Assembly (NCBI GenBank): GCA_028717785.1
Contig: JAQUND010000001.1
Coordinates: forward strand, 134,936-198,935
Direction of reading: 5' to 3'
Source: Candidatus Nanoarchaeia archaeon
GTDB taxonomy: Archaea > Nanoarchaeota > Nanoarchaeia > SCGC-AAA011-G17 > JAFCDX01
Length of the DNA: 64,000 bases
Shown here: piece after piece, positions 17,922-24,416 of the stretch
How the letters are laid out: every line of letters begins with the position of its first letter
Numbering within the stretch: the stretch's first letter is position 1
Translations under genes and position numbers: made by a program
The notes under the pieces: model-generated
Seen by the model: only the letters and a program-made list of their open reading frames with translations
Told to the model about the DNA's origin: nothing
Databases searched by the model: none

Positions 17922-18805
17922 ATATACAAAAGAAAGTTGATGAAGTATTTAGAAAGAATTTTGGATATACCCCATTTTCCGAAAGAATGAAAGATATTCA
18001 AAATGAATTTTTAGAACTTATGAAGTGGCAAGGGGTATCTAATTTAAAAGAGGAACTTGGAGATTTGCTTGCTTCTTGTATAAAATTAGCATCTGAAAGT
18101 GAATGGGATGTTGAAGAGTTAATTAAAAATACCCTTAATAAAATTGAAAAACGACATTTACAATATAAATCTCTTGGAAGAAAATATAAAGTAGCTATTC
18201 TTGGAGGCGCATTTGATCCAATTACTAATGGTCATATAGAAGTTGCTAAATTTGTTCTTAATACATCTGGAGAATTTGATGAAGTATGGCTTTTGCCTGC
18301 ATATAAACATATGTATAATAAACCTATGGAAGATTCTTATCATCGTATTGAAATGTGTAAATTAGCAGCAAAAGTAGATAGAAGAATAAAAGTATGGGAT
18401 TTTGAAATATTAAACCAATTATCAGGAGAAACCTATAATTTATTTAAAAGAATAAAAGAAGATCCTATTACAGAACAATATCAATTTTCTATGATTATTG
18501 GAATGGATAATGCTTTAACTTTTGATAAATGGGTAAATTTTGAAGAACTTGAACGAATGGCTAGATTTATAATTATTCCAAGAAAAGGAATTCAAATGGA
18601 TCCTAAAGTAAATTGGTTTTTAAAGGAACCCCATATATTTTTAAATAACGAAAATAATATTCCTGAAATATCTTCTACTGTAATAAGAGAACTTCTTAAA
18701 AAGGGTAATAAAGAAAAACTTCTTTTAAAATATATAAATTCAGAAGTTTATAATTATATTTGGTCAAATGTCTTATATGATATACAAGAAAAAACAAATA
18801 TTTGA
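17915..18805 (+). CDS. MazG-like pyrophosphatase / NadD-like adenylyltransferase fusion
   Basis: Residues 1-85 form an all-helical MazG-like NTP pyrophosphohydrolase module ('IQNEFLELMKW', 'LKEELGDLLAS'). Residues about 92-295 are a nicotinate/nicotinamide mononucleotide adenylyltransferase with 'GGAFDPITNGH' (residues 97-107) and the late 'ISSTVIR' motif. The second domain would make NAD+ (or its deamido form) from the mononucleotide and ATP. With an NAD+-consuming ligase and an NAD+-consuming KptA in the same genome, it plausibly supports NAD+ supply during infection. Confidence 0.88.
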   Translation: MLDIQKKVDEVFRKNFGYTPFSERMKDIQNEFLELMKWQGVSNLKEELGDLLASCIKLASESEWDVEELIKNTLNKIEKRHLQYKSLGRKYKVAILGGAFDPITNGHIEVAKFVLNTSGEFDEVWLLPAYKHMYNKPMEDSYHRIEMCKLAAKVDRRIKVWDFEILNQLSGETYNLFKRIKEDPITEQYQFSMIIGMDNALTFDKWVNFEELERMARFIIIPRKGIQMDPKVNWFLKEPHIFLNNENNIPEISSTVIRELLKKGNKEKLLLKYINSEVYNYIWSNVLYDIQEKTNI

Positions 18806-18830
18806 ACCATTAAAACATAAATTTAACTCA

Positions 18831-18953
18831 ATGAATATTTGTATTTATTGCGGAGTTGAAATATTAATTAAAACTATAGATAATAAAACTTATACATTTT
18901 ATAGGAAATTTAATGAAAAAAATTATAGTTTGGATAAACCTTATTGTGCATAA
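18831..18953 (+). CDS. Tiny Cys-containing protein (40 aa)
   Basis: Start 'MNICIYCGVEI' is the first ATG after the NadD stop. CxxC near the N-terminus and a Cys near the C-terminus suggest a half zinc-ribbon. Weak coding evidence. Confidence 0.4.
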   Translation: MNICIYCGVEILIKTIDNKTYTFYRKFNEKNYSLDKPYCA

Positions 18954-19060
18954 AATTTTGTAAGTATTTTATAAATTTTCTTTCTATTTAAGGATCTTCT
19001 TCTTTTTTCTTTAGTCACTTATTATATGCGGGGGGAAATAAAAGTTTTGTTAAAAACGTT

Positions 19061-19089
19061 AAAGATTTGTTAAAATAACAAATCTTTTT
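19061..19089 (+). terminator. Rho-independent terminator
   Basis: AAAGATTTGTT / AACAAATCTTT plus a T run, in the 177-bp gap before the tagged protein genes. The rest of the gap shows no other clear feature. Confidence 0.8.
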
Positions 19090-19130
19090 ATGTGTAAATA
19101 GATAAAGATAAATATAAAAAAAACAAATAA

Positions 19131-19616
19131 ATGAAAATTGTTAGAGAATCCTTATTTGAATTTGAAAGAAATGAAGACCCTTATAAATCTTTAAGTATTG
19201 GTAGTTATGCAAAACCAATGAAAGAAAGATCTAAAGAATTTAATAAAGCAGATAGACAAAAAGCTATTGAATATTTAGAAACTTCAGGAATAATTAAAGT
19301 TGCTCCTATGAGTAATATACAGGAAAATCATTTAACACTTAAGCTTCAATTATTAACTCCATATTGGTTTAAAAGAAATATTAAAATAGCAGGTGAATGG
19401 ATAAATTTAAAAGATTATGGAATTATGTATTATTTTATTCAAAATGGATATTTGAGAAAATATCCACCAGAAGCTGATAGGACTCAGGTTATTGTTAAGG
19501 ATAATTATGCTTCTTATTTAGATTTAGCTAAAATATTGGTAGAAAAAGCGAAATATGATATGAAAAAGTCTGAAATTATAAAAAAATCTGATTTACCAAA
19601 TAATATAGTAAAATAA
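19131..19616 (+). CDS. Tagged protein with N-terminal 'LFEFER..DP...SIG' peptide (161 aa)
   Basis: Opens with 'MKIVRESLFEFERNEDPYKS' then LSIG, the fullest form of an N-terminal peptide shared by unrelated proteins at 21827, 35424, 58065, 58354 and 58721, and found internally in 19641. The remainder is a helical domain of unknown function. By analogy with the T4 capsid-targeting sequence of internal proteins, the peptide may direct the protein into the prohead (inference). Confidence 0.7.
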   Translation: MKIVRESLFEFERNEDPYKSLSIGSYAKPMKERSKEFNKADRQKAIEYLETSGIIKVAPMSNIQENHLTLKLQLLTPYWFKRNIKIAGEWINLKDYGIMYYFIQNGYLRKYPPEADRTQVIVKDNYASYLDLAKILVEKAKYDMKKSEIIKKSDLPNNIVK

Positions 19617-19640
19617 AAATTAAAAATTTTTATATAAGAA

Positions 19641-20390
19641 ATGAAAGCTAAAAAAATATTTGAATTTAAAGAAAATATTCAAAATTTAGGAATTATTTTT
19701 TTAAATAAGTTAGAAGATTTTATAAATTCTACTATACGTAATGAATGGATATTTTCTCCTGGTATTAAAATGTATGTAAGAAAATCTAAAAGATATTATA
19801 ATAGTAAATTTATAGATTGTTTAAATTTAGCATCAGTAGAAGCTGAAAAATATGGAACAGGATTATTTACTTATATTTTTGAACAAATACTTGAAAAATA
19901 TAAAGATAAAAATATTTTTCTTGAATCCATAGTAAATGATAGATTATATAATTTTTTCTTAAAATATGGATTTGAACCATTTGGGGAATTAAATTTGATT
20001 AAACTTAAAACAACAAAAATATCTGAAAATTTTCATTTTGAAAGAGGACAAAGTCCATTTGATGCAATGAAAATAGGTTTAAAGTATAAAAGACATTTTA
20101 AAACTCATGAAGAAGCTGCTAGAATTTTTTTAGATAATATAAAAGAATTATCAGATGGTAAATGGAATTCTTTAGAAGAATTTAAAGATACTTGGGAAAA
20201 ATCTGGGATCTTACAATTTCTAAAAAGTTACTTAGAAGGATTTGATGGTAAGTATTCCCCTCTATTTATAGATGAGGAAGGATCTAATATTAATAATTCT
20301 ATTCATAAATTAAATTTTTTAAAAAAATATAAAGATACTTTAAAATCAATACTTTATGGGGATAAAGAATTAGAAAATACCAATTCTTAA
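19641..20390 (+). CDS. GNAT-like domain followed by an internal 'FERGQSP...IG' tag (249 aa)
   Basis: Residues about 40-130 resemble a GNAT acetyltransferase fold ('ASVEAEKYGTGLFTYIFEQI', 'FLKYGFEPFGE'). An internal copy of the tag ('FHFERGQSPFDAMKIGL') then separates it from a helical C-terminal part. It looks like two tagged polypeptides joined in one gene. Acetyltransferase activity is not assured. Confidence 0.65.
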   Translation: MKAKKIFEFKENIQNLGIIFLNKLEDFINSTIRNEWIFSPGIKMYVRKSKRYYNSKFIDCLNLASVEAEKYGTGLFTYIFEQILEKYKDKNIFLESIVNDRLYNFFLKYGFEPFGELNLIKLKTTKISENFHFERGQSPFDAMKIGLKYKRHFKTHEEAARIFLDNIKELSDGKWNSLEEFKDTWEKSGILQFLKSYLEGFDGKYSPLFIDEEGSNINNSIHKLNFLKKYKDTLKSILYGDKELENTNS

Positions 20391-20433
20391 CATTTTTTTA
20401 ATAAAAAAAGTTTTTTTATATTAAAACTTGATG

Positions 20434-20441
20434 TACTTTTG
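20434..20441 (+). promoter_or_regulatory. Promoter-like -7 box TACTTTTG
   Basis: Matches TAnnTTTG and stands just upstream of the structured RNA beginning about 20449. Confidence 0.55.
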
Positions 20442-20448
20442 CTCCTAC

Positions 20449-20573
20449 AAAAATTCAAATAAGGATTTTTCTATTTGTGTCTGTGTGAGCACAGATTAAA
20501 TGATTACCTGAAAAGGCGGAAACTAACAGCAAATAGAAATTTTACAATAAGTTAAAACTTTTTGAATTTTTTT
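20449..20573 (+). ncRNA. Putative structured RNA
   Basis: An outer pairing AAAAATTCAAA (20449-20459) with TTTGAATTTTT (20561-20571) encloses an inner stem CTATTTG/CAAATAG and hairpins TCTGTG-TGAG-CACAGA and CCT-GAAA-AGG. It lies directly after a promoter-like box and before a 34-codon ORF. It may be a leader or riboswitch-like element or a stand-alone RNA; no known class is recognised. Confidence 0.5.
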
Positions 20574-20609
20574 AGTAATATATACATAAACAAATAAACT
20601 TAACTTTCG

Positions 20610-20711
20610 ATGAAAAAGCGAGTAAATATGGTGAATTTTATAAATTGGAATAGCTTTAGAGCAGCCGATGATAAAGGAGGTAGTTGCCCGCTTCGATGGA
20701 GAGGTTTTTAG
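20610..20711 (+). CDS. Short peptide ORF (34 aa) downstream of structured RNA
   Basis: ATG to TAG, product beginning 'MKKRVNMVNFINWNSFRAAD', followed by a terminator. The 5' structured RNA plus short ORF plus terminator looks like a complete small transcription unit. Function unknown. Confidence 0.45.
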   Translation: MKKRVNMVNFINWNSFRAADDKGGSCPLRWRGF

Positions 20712-20733
20712 ATATAAAAACGACAAATCTGTT

Positions 20734-20768
20734 AAAGCGGGATTCCTCAAAAAAGAATTCCGCTTTTT
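20734..20768 (+). terminator. Rho-independent terminator
   Basis: AAAGCGGGATTC / GAATTCCGCTTT followed by TTTT. Confidence 0.8.
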
Positions 20769-20784
20769 TATTGTTTAAAATTTT

Positions 20785-20857
20785 GGAGATGAAGCTAACT
20801 TAGTAGAAGCAGCGGACTGAAAATCCGCGGGAGTTGGAGCGTAACCAACTATCTCCA
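20785..20857 (+). tRNA. tRNA-Phe(GAA) with unusual T-loop
   Basis: Acceptor GGAGATG/TATCTCC, anticodon stem GCGGA/TCCGC with loop CTGAAAA (GAA), and T-stem GTTGG/CCAAC. The T-loop is AGCGTAA instead of TTCRANY and the D-loop lacks GG. Confidence 0.8.
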
Positions 20858-20906
20858 CAGTAATTAATAATTTACGATCTTTGACATGTTGGCAAAACTT
20901 TTATAT

Positions 20907-20955
20907 TTTTCGAACATATAAGCAATTTATTAAATAGGGCTTGTATGTTCGAAAA
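20907..20955 (+). promoter_or_regulatory. Start-codon-sequestering hairpin of HNH gene 1
   Basis: TTTTCGAACATATAAGC (20907-20923) pairs with GCTTGTATGTTCGAAAA (20939-20955), burying the ATG at 20945. A homologous hairpin precedes the second HNH gene. In T4, homing-endonuclease genes are known to be repressed by such RNA hairpins. Confidence 0.75.
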
Positions 20956-21499
20956 TATAGAAGATTATATAAAAAAATCTATTGATAGTAGAAAAAAACA
21001 TTTAAATTTAAATGAAAATTGTATTGAGATAGGAGGAATATGTTCTACAGAATACAGAGGGTTATTAGCTCATTTTTTAAAAACTACAATACCATCTCAT
21101 AAAAAAATATGTTTATGTCATGCTTGTAATAATGCTAAATGTTCAAATCCTAAACATCTATATTGGGGAACTTTTAAAGAAAATCTTCAAGATGCTATAA
21201 ATAATGGAACTCATGATAATATAAATAATAGATCTATTAAAAAATATGGTGAATTTGAATTTAAAAAAATGATTCAAGAAGCCGGTAGAAAAGGAGGTAA
21301 AAAAGGAGGGGGAACTAATAAGCTTTCAAAAGATCAAATAAATGAAAGATTAGAAATAATTAAAAATATAGATCTTTTAAAATATGGCTGGGTAAATTTA
21401 GTTGCAATAAAATTTAATTGTTCTCATACTCAAGTAAAAAGATTTGTAAAAAAATATTATCAAGGTAATTTTTATACAAAAAATAATAAGCGTGTATAG
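20945..21499 (+). CDS. HNH homing endonuclease 1
   Basis: HNH core 'CLCHACNNAKCSNPKHLYWG' (about residues 58-77), a Gly/Lys-rich linker and a C-terminal helix-turn-helix ('VAIKFNCSHTQVKRFVKKYY'), typical of free-standing phage homing endonucleases. Its TAG stop lies inside the D-arm entry of the following tRNA. A close paralog is at 24407. Confidence 0.9.
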   Translation: MFENIEDYIKKSIDSRKKHLNLNENCIEIGGICSTEYRGLLAHFLKTTIPSHKKICLCHACNNAKCSNPKHLYWGTFKENLQDAINNGTHDNINNRSIKKYGEFEFKKMIQEAGRKGGKKGGGTNKLSKDQINERLEIIKNIDLLKYGWVNLVAIKFNCSHTQVKRFVKKYYQGNFYTKNNKRV

Positions 21500-21576
21500 C
21501 TCAACTGGTGGAGCTTCTGACTTTTAATCAGAAGGGTGACGTAAGTCCGTTGAGGGTTCGAGCCCCTCTGCACGCA
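21490..21576 (+). tRNA. tRNA-Lys(UUU) with long variable arm
   Basis: Acceptor GCGTGTA/TGCACGC, anticodon loop CTTTTAA (TTT), T-loop TTCGAGC. A 19-nt variable region is unusual for tRNA-Lys, so identity is tentative. The 5' end overlaps the stop codon of the HNH gene. Confidence 0.85.
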
Positions 21577-21589
21577 CAAAAATTTTAAA

Positions 21590-21661
21590 GCGGGTGTAGC
21601 ACAACGGCTAGTGCTCCTGCCTTCCAAGCAGGAGATGTCGGTTCGATCCCGGTCACCCGCA
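21590..21661 (+). tRNA. tRNA-Gly(UCC)
   Basis: Acceptor GCGGGTG/CACCCGC, anticodon loop CTTCCAA (TCC), T-loop TTCGATC. Confidence 0.93.
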
Positions 21662-21662
21662 C

Positions 21663-21794
21663 AAACTGTAGTAATGAAAAGAGTTACTTCGCGTGATTAG
21701 CTCACTTGGTAGAGCTTTTGTTTTAGGGACAAATGGTAGATGGTTCAACTCCATCATTATGCAATAAAATTGCTCTTATCGATTTTCTCAGTTT
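21663..21794 (+). other. Intron-like element, copy 1, enclosing a complete tRNA
   Basis: Outer helix AAACTG/CAGTTT, conserved TAGTAA (21669-21674) and TTACTTC, and inner pairing AAGAG (21679-21683) with CTCTT (21773-21777) preceding ATTTTCTCAG. The enclosed sequence is a canonical tRNA with anticodon TAG. Confidence 0.7.
21691..21763 (+). tRNA. tRNA with anticodon UAG (Leu?) inside element copy 1
   Basis: Acceptor GCGTGAT/ATTATGC, D-arm GCTC/GAGC, anticodon stem TTTGT/ACAAA with loop TTTAGGG (TAG), and T-arm GATGG-TTCAACT-CCATC. It lacks the long variable arm expected of tRNA-Leu. Confidence 0.8.
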
Positions 21795-21826
21795 AAATTA
21801 CATAAGATATATAAAATAAAATTCTT

Positions 21827-22222
21827 ATGAAAGCTCTTTTTATTAATGAAGTATTAAATTTTGAACGAGGCAAAACATCAAAAAAAGAAATTATAGATGT
21901 TTTAACAGATAGAATTATAGAATTAGATCTTCCTGCTGCTTCAGTATCTTTAGATGAAAATGATAATCCAGATTTAACAGATGAAGATACTAAATATTTA
22001 GTAGATACATTAGAAGAAAATGGAGTAAAATATAAAATAAGATCAATTAAAAAACCTCCATATCAAATTTATGTAACTATAAGTGGAACAAGGGAACAAA
22101 TTATACCAGTTTTAACACTTTGGGATCCTTATAGCAGAACAGAAGAGGAATTAAAAAAAGCTTTAGAAGGATGGGGTAAAGATAATATAGATGATCTTTA
22201 TGATTTTTTAGAAAAAAAATAG
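21827..22222 (+). CDS. Tagged protein 'MKALFINEVLNFERGKTS' (131 aa)
   Basis: Begins with the shared N-terminal tag, then a mixed alpha/beta domain ('YQIYVTISGTREQIIPVLTL') and a helical C-terminus. It sits between tRNA genes, and its TAG stop overlaps the first base of tRNA-Ala. A virion role is inferred from the tag only. Confidence 0.65.
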   Translation: MKALFINEVLNFERGKTSKKEIIDVLTDRIIELDLPAASVSLDENDNPDLTDEDTKYLVDTLEENGVKYKIRSIKKPPYQIYVTISGTREQIIPVLTLWDPYSRTEEELKKALEGWGKDNIDDLYDFLEKK

Positions 22223-22294
22223 GGCTGTTGGTATAGCTGGCTAACACTTCTGCCTTGCACGCAGAGATCCCGGGTTCGAATCCCGGACGGTCCA
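22222..22294 (+). tRNA. tRNA-Ala(UGC) 1
   Basis: Acceptor GGGCTGT/ACGGTCC, anticodon loop CTTGCAC (TGC), T-arm CCGGG-TTCGAAT-CCCGG. Confidence 0.92.
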
Positions 22295-22295
22295 C

Positions 22296-22404
22296 AAACA
22301 GTAGTAACAAGAGAGTTACTTCGTGCTAAATGGTTTAGCAAAACTCTGTTAAAGTTTCCTTACGGTTCAAATCCGTCTGTTATCTCTCTTAATTTTCTCT
22401 GTTT
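22296..22404 (+). other. Intron-like element, copy 2, enclosing tRNA-Asn-like arms
   Basis: Outer helix AAACAG/CTGTTT and inner helix AAGAGAG (22309-22315)/CTCTCTT (22384-22390), both compensatory versus copy 1. Enclosed are a D-arm, an anticodon arm AAACT-CTGTTAA-AGTTT (GTT) and a T-arm ACGG-TTCAAAT-CCGT. No conventional acceptor stem is present unless the 7-bp inner helix serves as one. Confidence 0.65.
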
Positions 22405-22407
22405 AAT

Positions 22408-22479
22408 GCAGATATAGTATAATGGCTAGTACGTCGGCTTGCCAAGCCGAGGATGGGTGTTCGATTCACCTTATCTGCA
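22408..22479 (+). tRNA. tRNA-Gly(GCC)
   Basis: Acceptor GCAGATA/TATCTGC, anticodon stem TCGGC/GCCGA with loop TTGCCAA, T-loop TTCGATT. Confidence 0.92.
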
Positions 22480-22495
22480 CAATAAATTTTTAAAA

Positions 22496-23053
22496 ATGCA
22501 TTCAGAAAAAACAAAAGAAAAAATAAAAGAATCCTGGAAATTAAGAAGAATAAAATATTCTATGTCTGAAGAAGGGAGGGAAAGTATAAGGAAAAGAAAC
22601 AAATTATATCCAACAACTCCAAAAGAATGGTGGACAGAAGAACGAAAGAAAAAACATTCAGAAAGAATGAAAAAAGCTATACTAGATCATTTAGATAGTT
22701 ATTCTAAAAATAATGTAAGCGGGAGAACAAAACTTTATGAGTATAAAGGAGTAAAATTAAAAGGAAATTGGGAATTAATTTTTGCTAAATGGCTTGATGA
22801 TAATGATATTATATGGGAAAGAGATATAAAACCATTTAAATATTTTTGGAATAATGATTATCATTTATATTTTCCAGATTTTTATTTACCTAAACTAGAT
22901 ATTTTTATTGAAGTAAAAGGTTATGAAACAGAAAGAGATAGAGAAAAATGGAAATGTTTATCTAATTTGGTAATTATAAAAGAAAAAGAAATAAATTTTA
23001 TATTAAATAAATTCAATAATAAAGGAAATTTAAAATATATTGCGGGAGGATGA
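22496..23053 (+). CDS. PD-(D/E)XK-type homing endonuclease 1
   Basis: The start at 22496 follows the tRNA, and its ATG is part of the palindrome ATTTTTAAAAAT. A basic NUMOD-like N-terminal half ('KTKEKIKESWKLRRIK') precedes a nuclease core with 'YFPDFYLPKLDIFIEVKG' (PD...ExK). The stop overlaps the next tRNA. Similar in plan to the gene at 33809. Confidence 0.75.
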   Translation: MHSEKTKEKIKESWKLRRIKYSMSEEGRESIRKRNKLYPTTPKEWWTEERKKKHSERMKKAILDHLDSYSKNNVSGRTKLYEYKGVKLKGNWELIFAKWLDDNDIIWERDIKPFKYFWNNDYHLYFPDFYLPKLDIFIEVKGYETERDREKWKCLSNLVIIKEKEINFILNKFNNKGNLKYIAGG

Positions 23054-23114
23054 AACGGAAAATCATATTGGGTTCATATCCCAATTATAATGGGTTCGAC
23101 TCCCATACCCGCTA
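23041..23114 (+). tRNA. tRNA(CAU), initiator-like
   Basis: Anticodon stem TTGGG/CCCAA has the three G:C pairs diagnostic of initiator tRNA, the loop TTCATAT gives CAT, and the 1:72 pair is mismatched (T:T). T-arm ATGGG-TTCGACT-CCCAT. The preceding ORF's TGA lies within its 5' part. Confidence 0.82.
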
Positions 23115-23116
23115 CT

Positions 23117-23228
23117 AAGAACTTATATCTCATGATGAGAACCTCTTCGAGCATAATGAAGAAATTGCCCCGATGTTATGCGGTTGGTTGCTTTAATGCT
23201 TCCTGTAACTAGGTTTCTTCGTATAAGT
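23117..23228 (+). ncRNA. Putative pseudoknotted structured RNA
   Basis: AAGAACTTATA (from 23117) and TATAAGTTCTT form an 11-bp closing stem. Inside are hairpins TCTCA-TGA-TGAGA and CTC-TTC-GAG, and two crossing helices, GCATAA/TTATGC and GAAGAAA/TTTCTTC, which would form a pseudoknot. No known RNA class recognised. Confidence 0.5.
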
Positions 23229-23252
23229 TCTTTAACTTTTTGATTTATTAAA

Positions 23253-23489
23253 ATGGAAGAATCTAGAATATTAATACATACAAGTTCTAAAGTAAATAAT
23301 ATTAAAAATTCATCTAGTAAAATTTTTAAAATAGAAAAAATAAAAAATAAAGAAACAATAAATAAAATTATCAAAAGTTTAAACAAAGTAATTAAAATTA
23401 AAAATGAAAATATTAAAGTAGATGATTTATTAGATGAAATGAATATTAATAAATATGATTTTGTAACAATTAATATAATTTTGATATAA
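23253..23489 (+). CDS. Hypothetical basic protein (78 aa)
   Basis: Ile/Lys/Asn-rich protein between a structured RNA and tRNA-Asp. The low-complexity composition makes it less certain. No family recognised. Confidence 0.45.
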   Translation: MEESRILIHTSSKVNNIKNSSSKIFKIEKIKNKETINKIIKSLNKVIKIKNENIKVDDLLDEMNINKYDFVTINIILI

Positions 23490-23495
23490 AATAAT

Positions 23496-23585
23496 GGTCT
23501 CTGGAGCTGCTTGGCGTGGCTGCCGGACTGTCACTCCGGAACAATTTAATAAATTGACAGGTGGGTTCGAATCCCATAGAGACCG
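23496..23585 (+). tRNA. tRNA-Asp(GUC) with extended variable arm
   Basis: Acceptor GGTCTCT/AGAGACC, anticodon loop CTGTCAC (GTC), T-arm GTGGG-TTCGAAT-CCCAT. The variable region contains an extra hairpin CAATTT-AAT-AAATTG, atypical for tRNA-Asp. Confidence 0.82.
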
Positions 23586-23592
23586 CAATAAT

Positions 23593-23668
23593 GGGGGTGC
23601 ATGTTCCAAGGCTTTGGCGATAAACACTTGCAATGTTTGTGAGGAGGGTTCGATTCCCTTCGCTTCCA
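23593..23668 (+). tRNA. tRNA-Ala(UGC) 2
   Basis: Acceptor GGGGGTG/CGCTTCC with wobbles, anticodon stem AAACA/TGTTT with loop CTTGCAA (TGC), T-arm GAGGG-TTCGATT-CCCTT. The D-arm is irregular. Confidence 0.7.
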
Positions 23669-23679
23669 CAATTAAAATT

Positions 23680-23786
23680 TACAGTAGTAACAAGAGGGTT
23701 ACTTCGTGAGAATGGTTCTCAAATTATCTTCAAAATAATCATTACGGTTCAAATCCGTCTGTTAATCCCTCTTAATTTTCTCTGTA
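23680..23786 (+). other. Intron-like element, copy 3, enclosing arms with anticodon UCA
   Basis: Outer helix TACAG/CTGTA and inner helix AAGAGGG (23692-23698)/CCCTCTT (23767-23773), again compensatory. Enclosed arms: D-arm TGAGA-ATGGT-TCTCA, anticodon arm ATTAT-CTTCAAA-ATAAT (TCA, opal-reading), T-arm ACGG-TTCAAAT-CCGT. As in copy 2 there is no ordinary acceptor stem. Confidence 0.65.
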
Positions 23787-23792
23787 TAAATT

Positions 23793-23863
23793 AGGGGTAT
23801 GGTGTAATGGTAGCATAGAAATCTCCAAAATTTTTGATATGGGTTCGACTCCTATTGCCCCTG
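23793..23863 (+). tRNA. tRNA-Trp(CCA)
   Basis: Acceptor AGGGGTA/TGCCCCT, anticodon stem GAAAT/ATTTT with loop CTCCAAA (CCA), T-loop TTCGACT. Confidence 0.9.
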
Positions 23864-23908
23864 CAAATGTTTTTCGACCTGGTTCATTTTAAAAACTTCA
23901 GGTCTCTC

Positions 23909-23981
23909 GGGTTTATGGCGCAATTGGCAGCGCTCCTGACTCTTAATCAGGAGGTTATGGGTTCGACCCCCATTAAACCCA
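23909..23981 (+). tRNA. tRNA-Lys(CUU)
   Basis: Acceptor GGGTTTA/TAAACCC, D-arm GCGC/GCGC, anticodon loop CTCTTAA (CTT), T-loop TTCGACC. A GACCTG/CAGGTC hairpin lies just upstream. Confidence 0.93.
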
Positions 23982-23989
23982 CAAAATTT

Positions 23990-24063
23990 GGTGTGTTAGT
24001 GAAGATGGTTATCATTCCTGACTGTCACTCAGGAGCTCACGGGTTCGAGTCCCGTACACACCG
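23990..24063 (+). tRNA. tRNA-Asp(GUC) 2
   Basis: Acceptor GGTGTGT/ACACACC, anticodon stem CCTGA/TCAGG with loop CTGTCAC, T-arm ACGGG-TTCGAGT-CCCGT. Confidence 0.93.
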
Positions 24064-24110
24064 CTTCTCAGAAAAGCCTCTTATTCTTTGAATAAAGTAA
24101 CTGAGTTTTA

Positions 24111-24200
24111 AATCTGTAGTAAAAAAAGGGTTACTTCGATTTACCTCCACTAAATGGGGGTGCCAATATTCTAATTATCTCTTTTTAATTTTCTCAGATA
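24111..24200 (+). other. Intron-like element, copy 4, with short insert
   Basis: Outer helix ATCTG/CAGAT, inner helix AAAAGGG (24124-24130)/CTCTTTT (24179-24185), plus conserved TGTAGTAA, TTACTTCG and TTTTCTCAG. The enclosed sequence is only about 40 nt and holds one D-arm-like hairpin (ACCTCC/GGGGGT), so this copy looks truncated. An adjacent TTCTCAG...CTGAG hairpin at 24066-24105 may be another relic. Confidence 0.6.
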
Positions 24201-24203
24201 AAT

Positions 24204-24278
24204 GTATCTCTGGCTGAAAGGTATAGAGCGCTTGGCTGTTAACCAAGAATTATTAGGGTTCGAGCCCCTAGGGATACG
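24204..24278 (+). tRNA. tRNA-Asn(GUU) 1
   Basis: Acceptor GTATCTC/GGGATAC, anticodon stem CTTGG/CCAAG with loop CTGTTAA, T-arm TAGGG-TTCGAGC-CCCTA. Confidence 0.92.
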
Positions 24279-24286
24279 CTAATTTT

Positions 24287-24358
24287 GGGGGATTAGCTCA
24301 GTGGTAGAGCGTTTGCCTGTTAAGCAAAGAGTCGTGGGTTCGAACCCCTCATCCCCCG
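24287..24358 (+). tRNA. tRNA-Asn(GUU) 2
   Basis: Acceptor GGGGGAT/ATCCCCC, D-arm GCTC/GAGC, anticodon stem TTTGC/GCAAA with loop CTGTTAA, T-loop TTCGAAC. Confidence 0.93.
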
Positions 24359-24365
24359 CTAAAAC

Positions 24366-24416
24366 TTTTCGAACATTAAAGCATATAATTTAAAATAAAT
24401 GCTTATATGTTCAAAA
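24366..24416 (+). promoter_or_regulatory. Start-codon-sequestering hairpin of HNH gene 2
   Basis: TTTTCGAACATTAAAGC (24366-24382) pairs with GCTTATATGTTCAAAA (24401-24416), enclosing the ATG at 24407. Confidence 0.72.

Noticed and set aside
22439..22495. Longer start for the PD-(D/E)XK endonuclease gene
   Set aside because: It would begin inside tRNA-Gly(GCC); the ATG at 22496 is behind the tRNA and within the regulatory palindrome.
24064..24106. Eighth copy of the intron-like element
   Set aside because: TTCTCAG and CTGAG are present and pair, but TGTAGTAA and the inner helix are missing; at best a relic.
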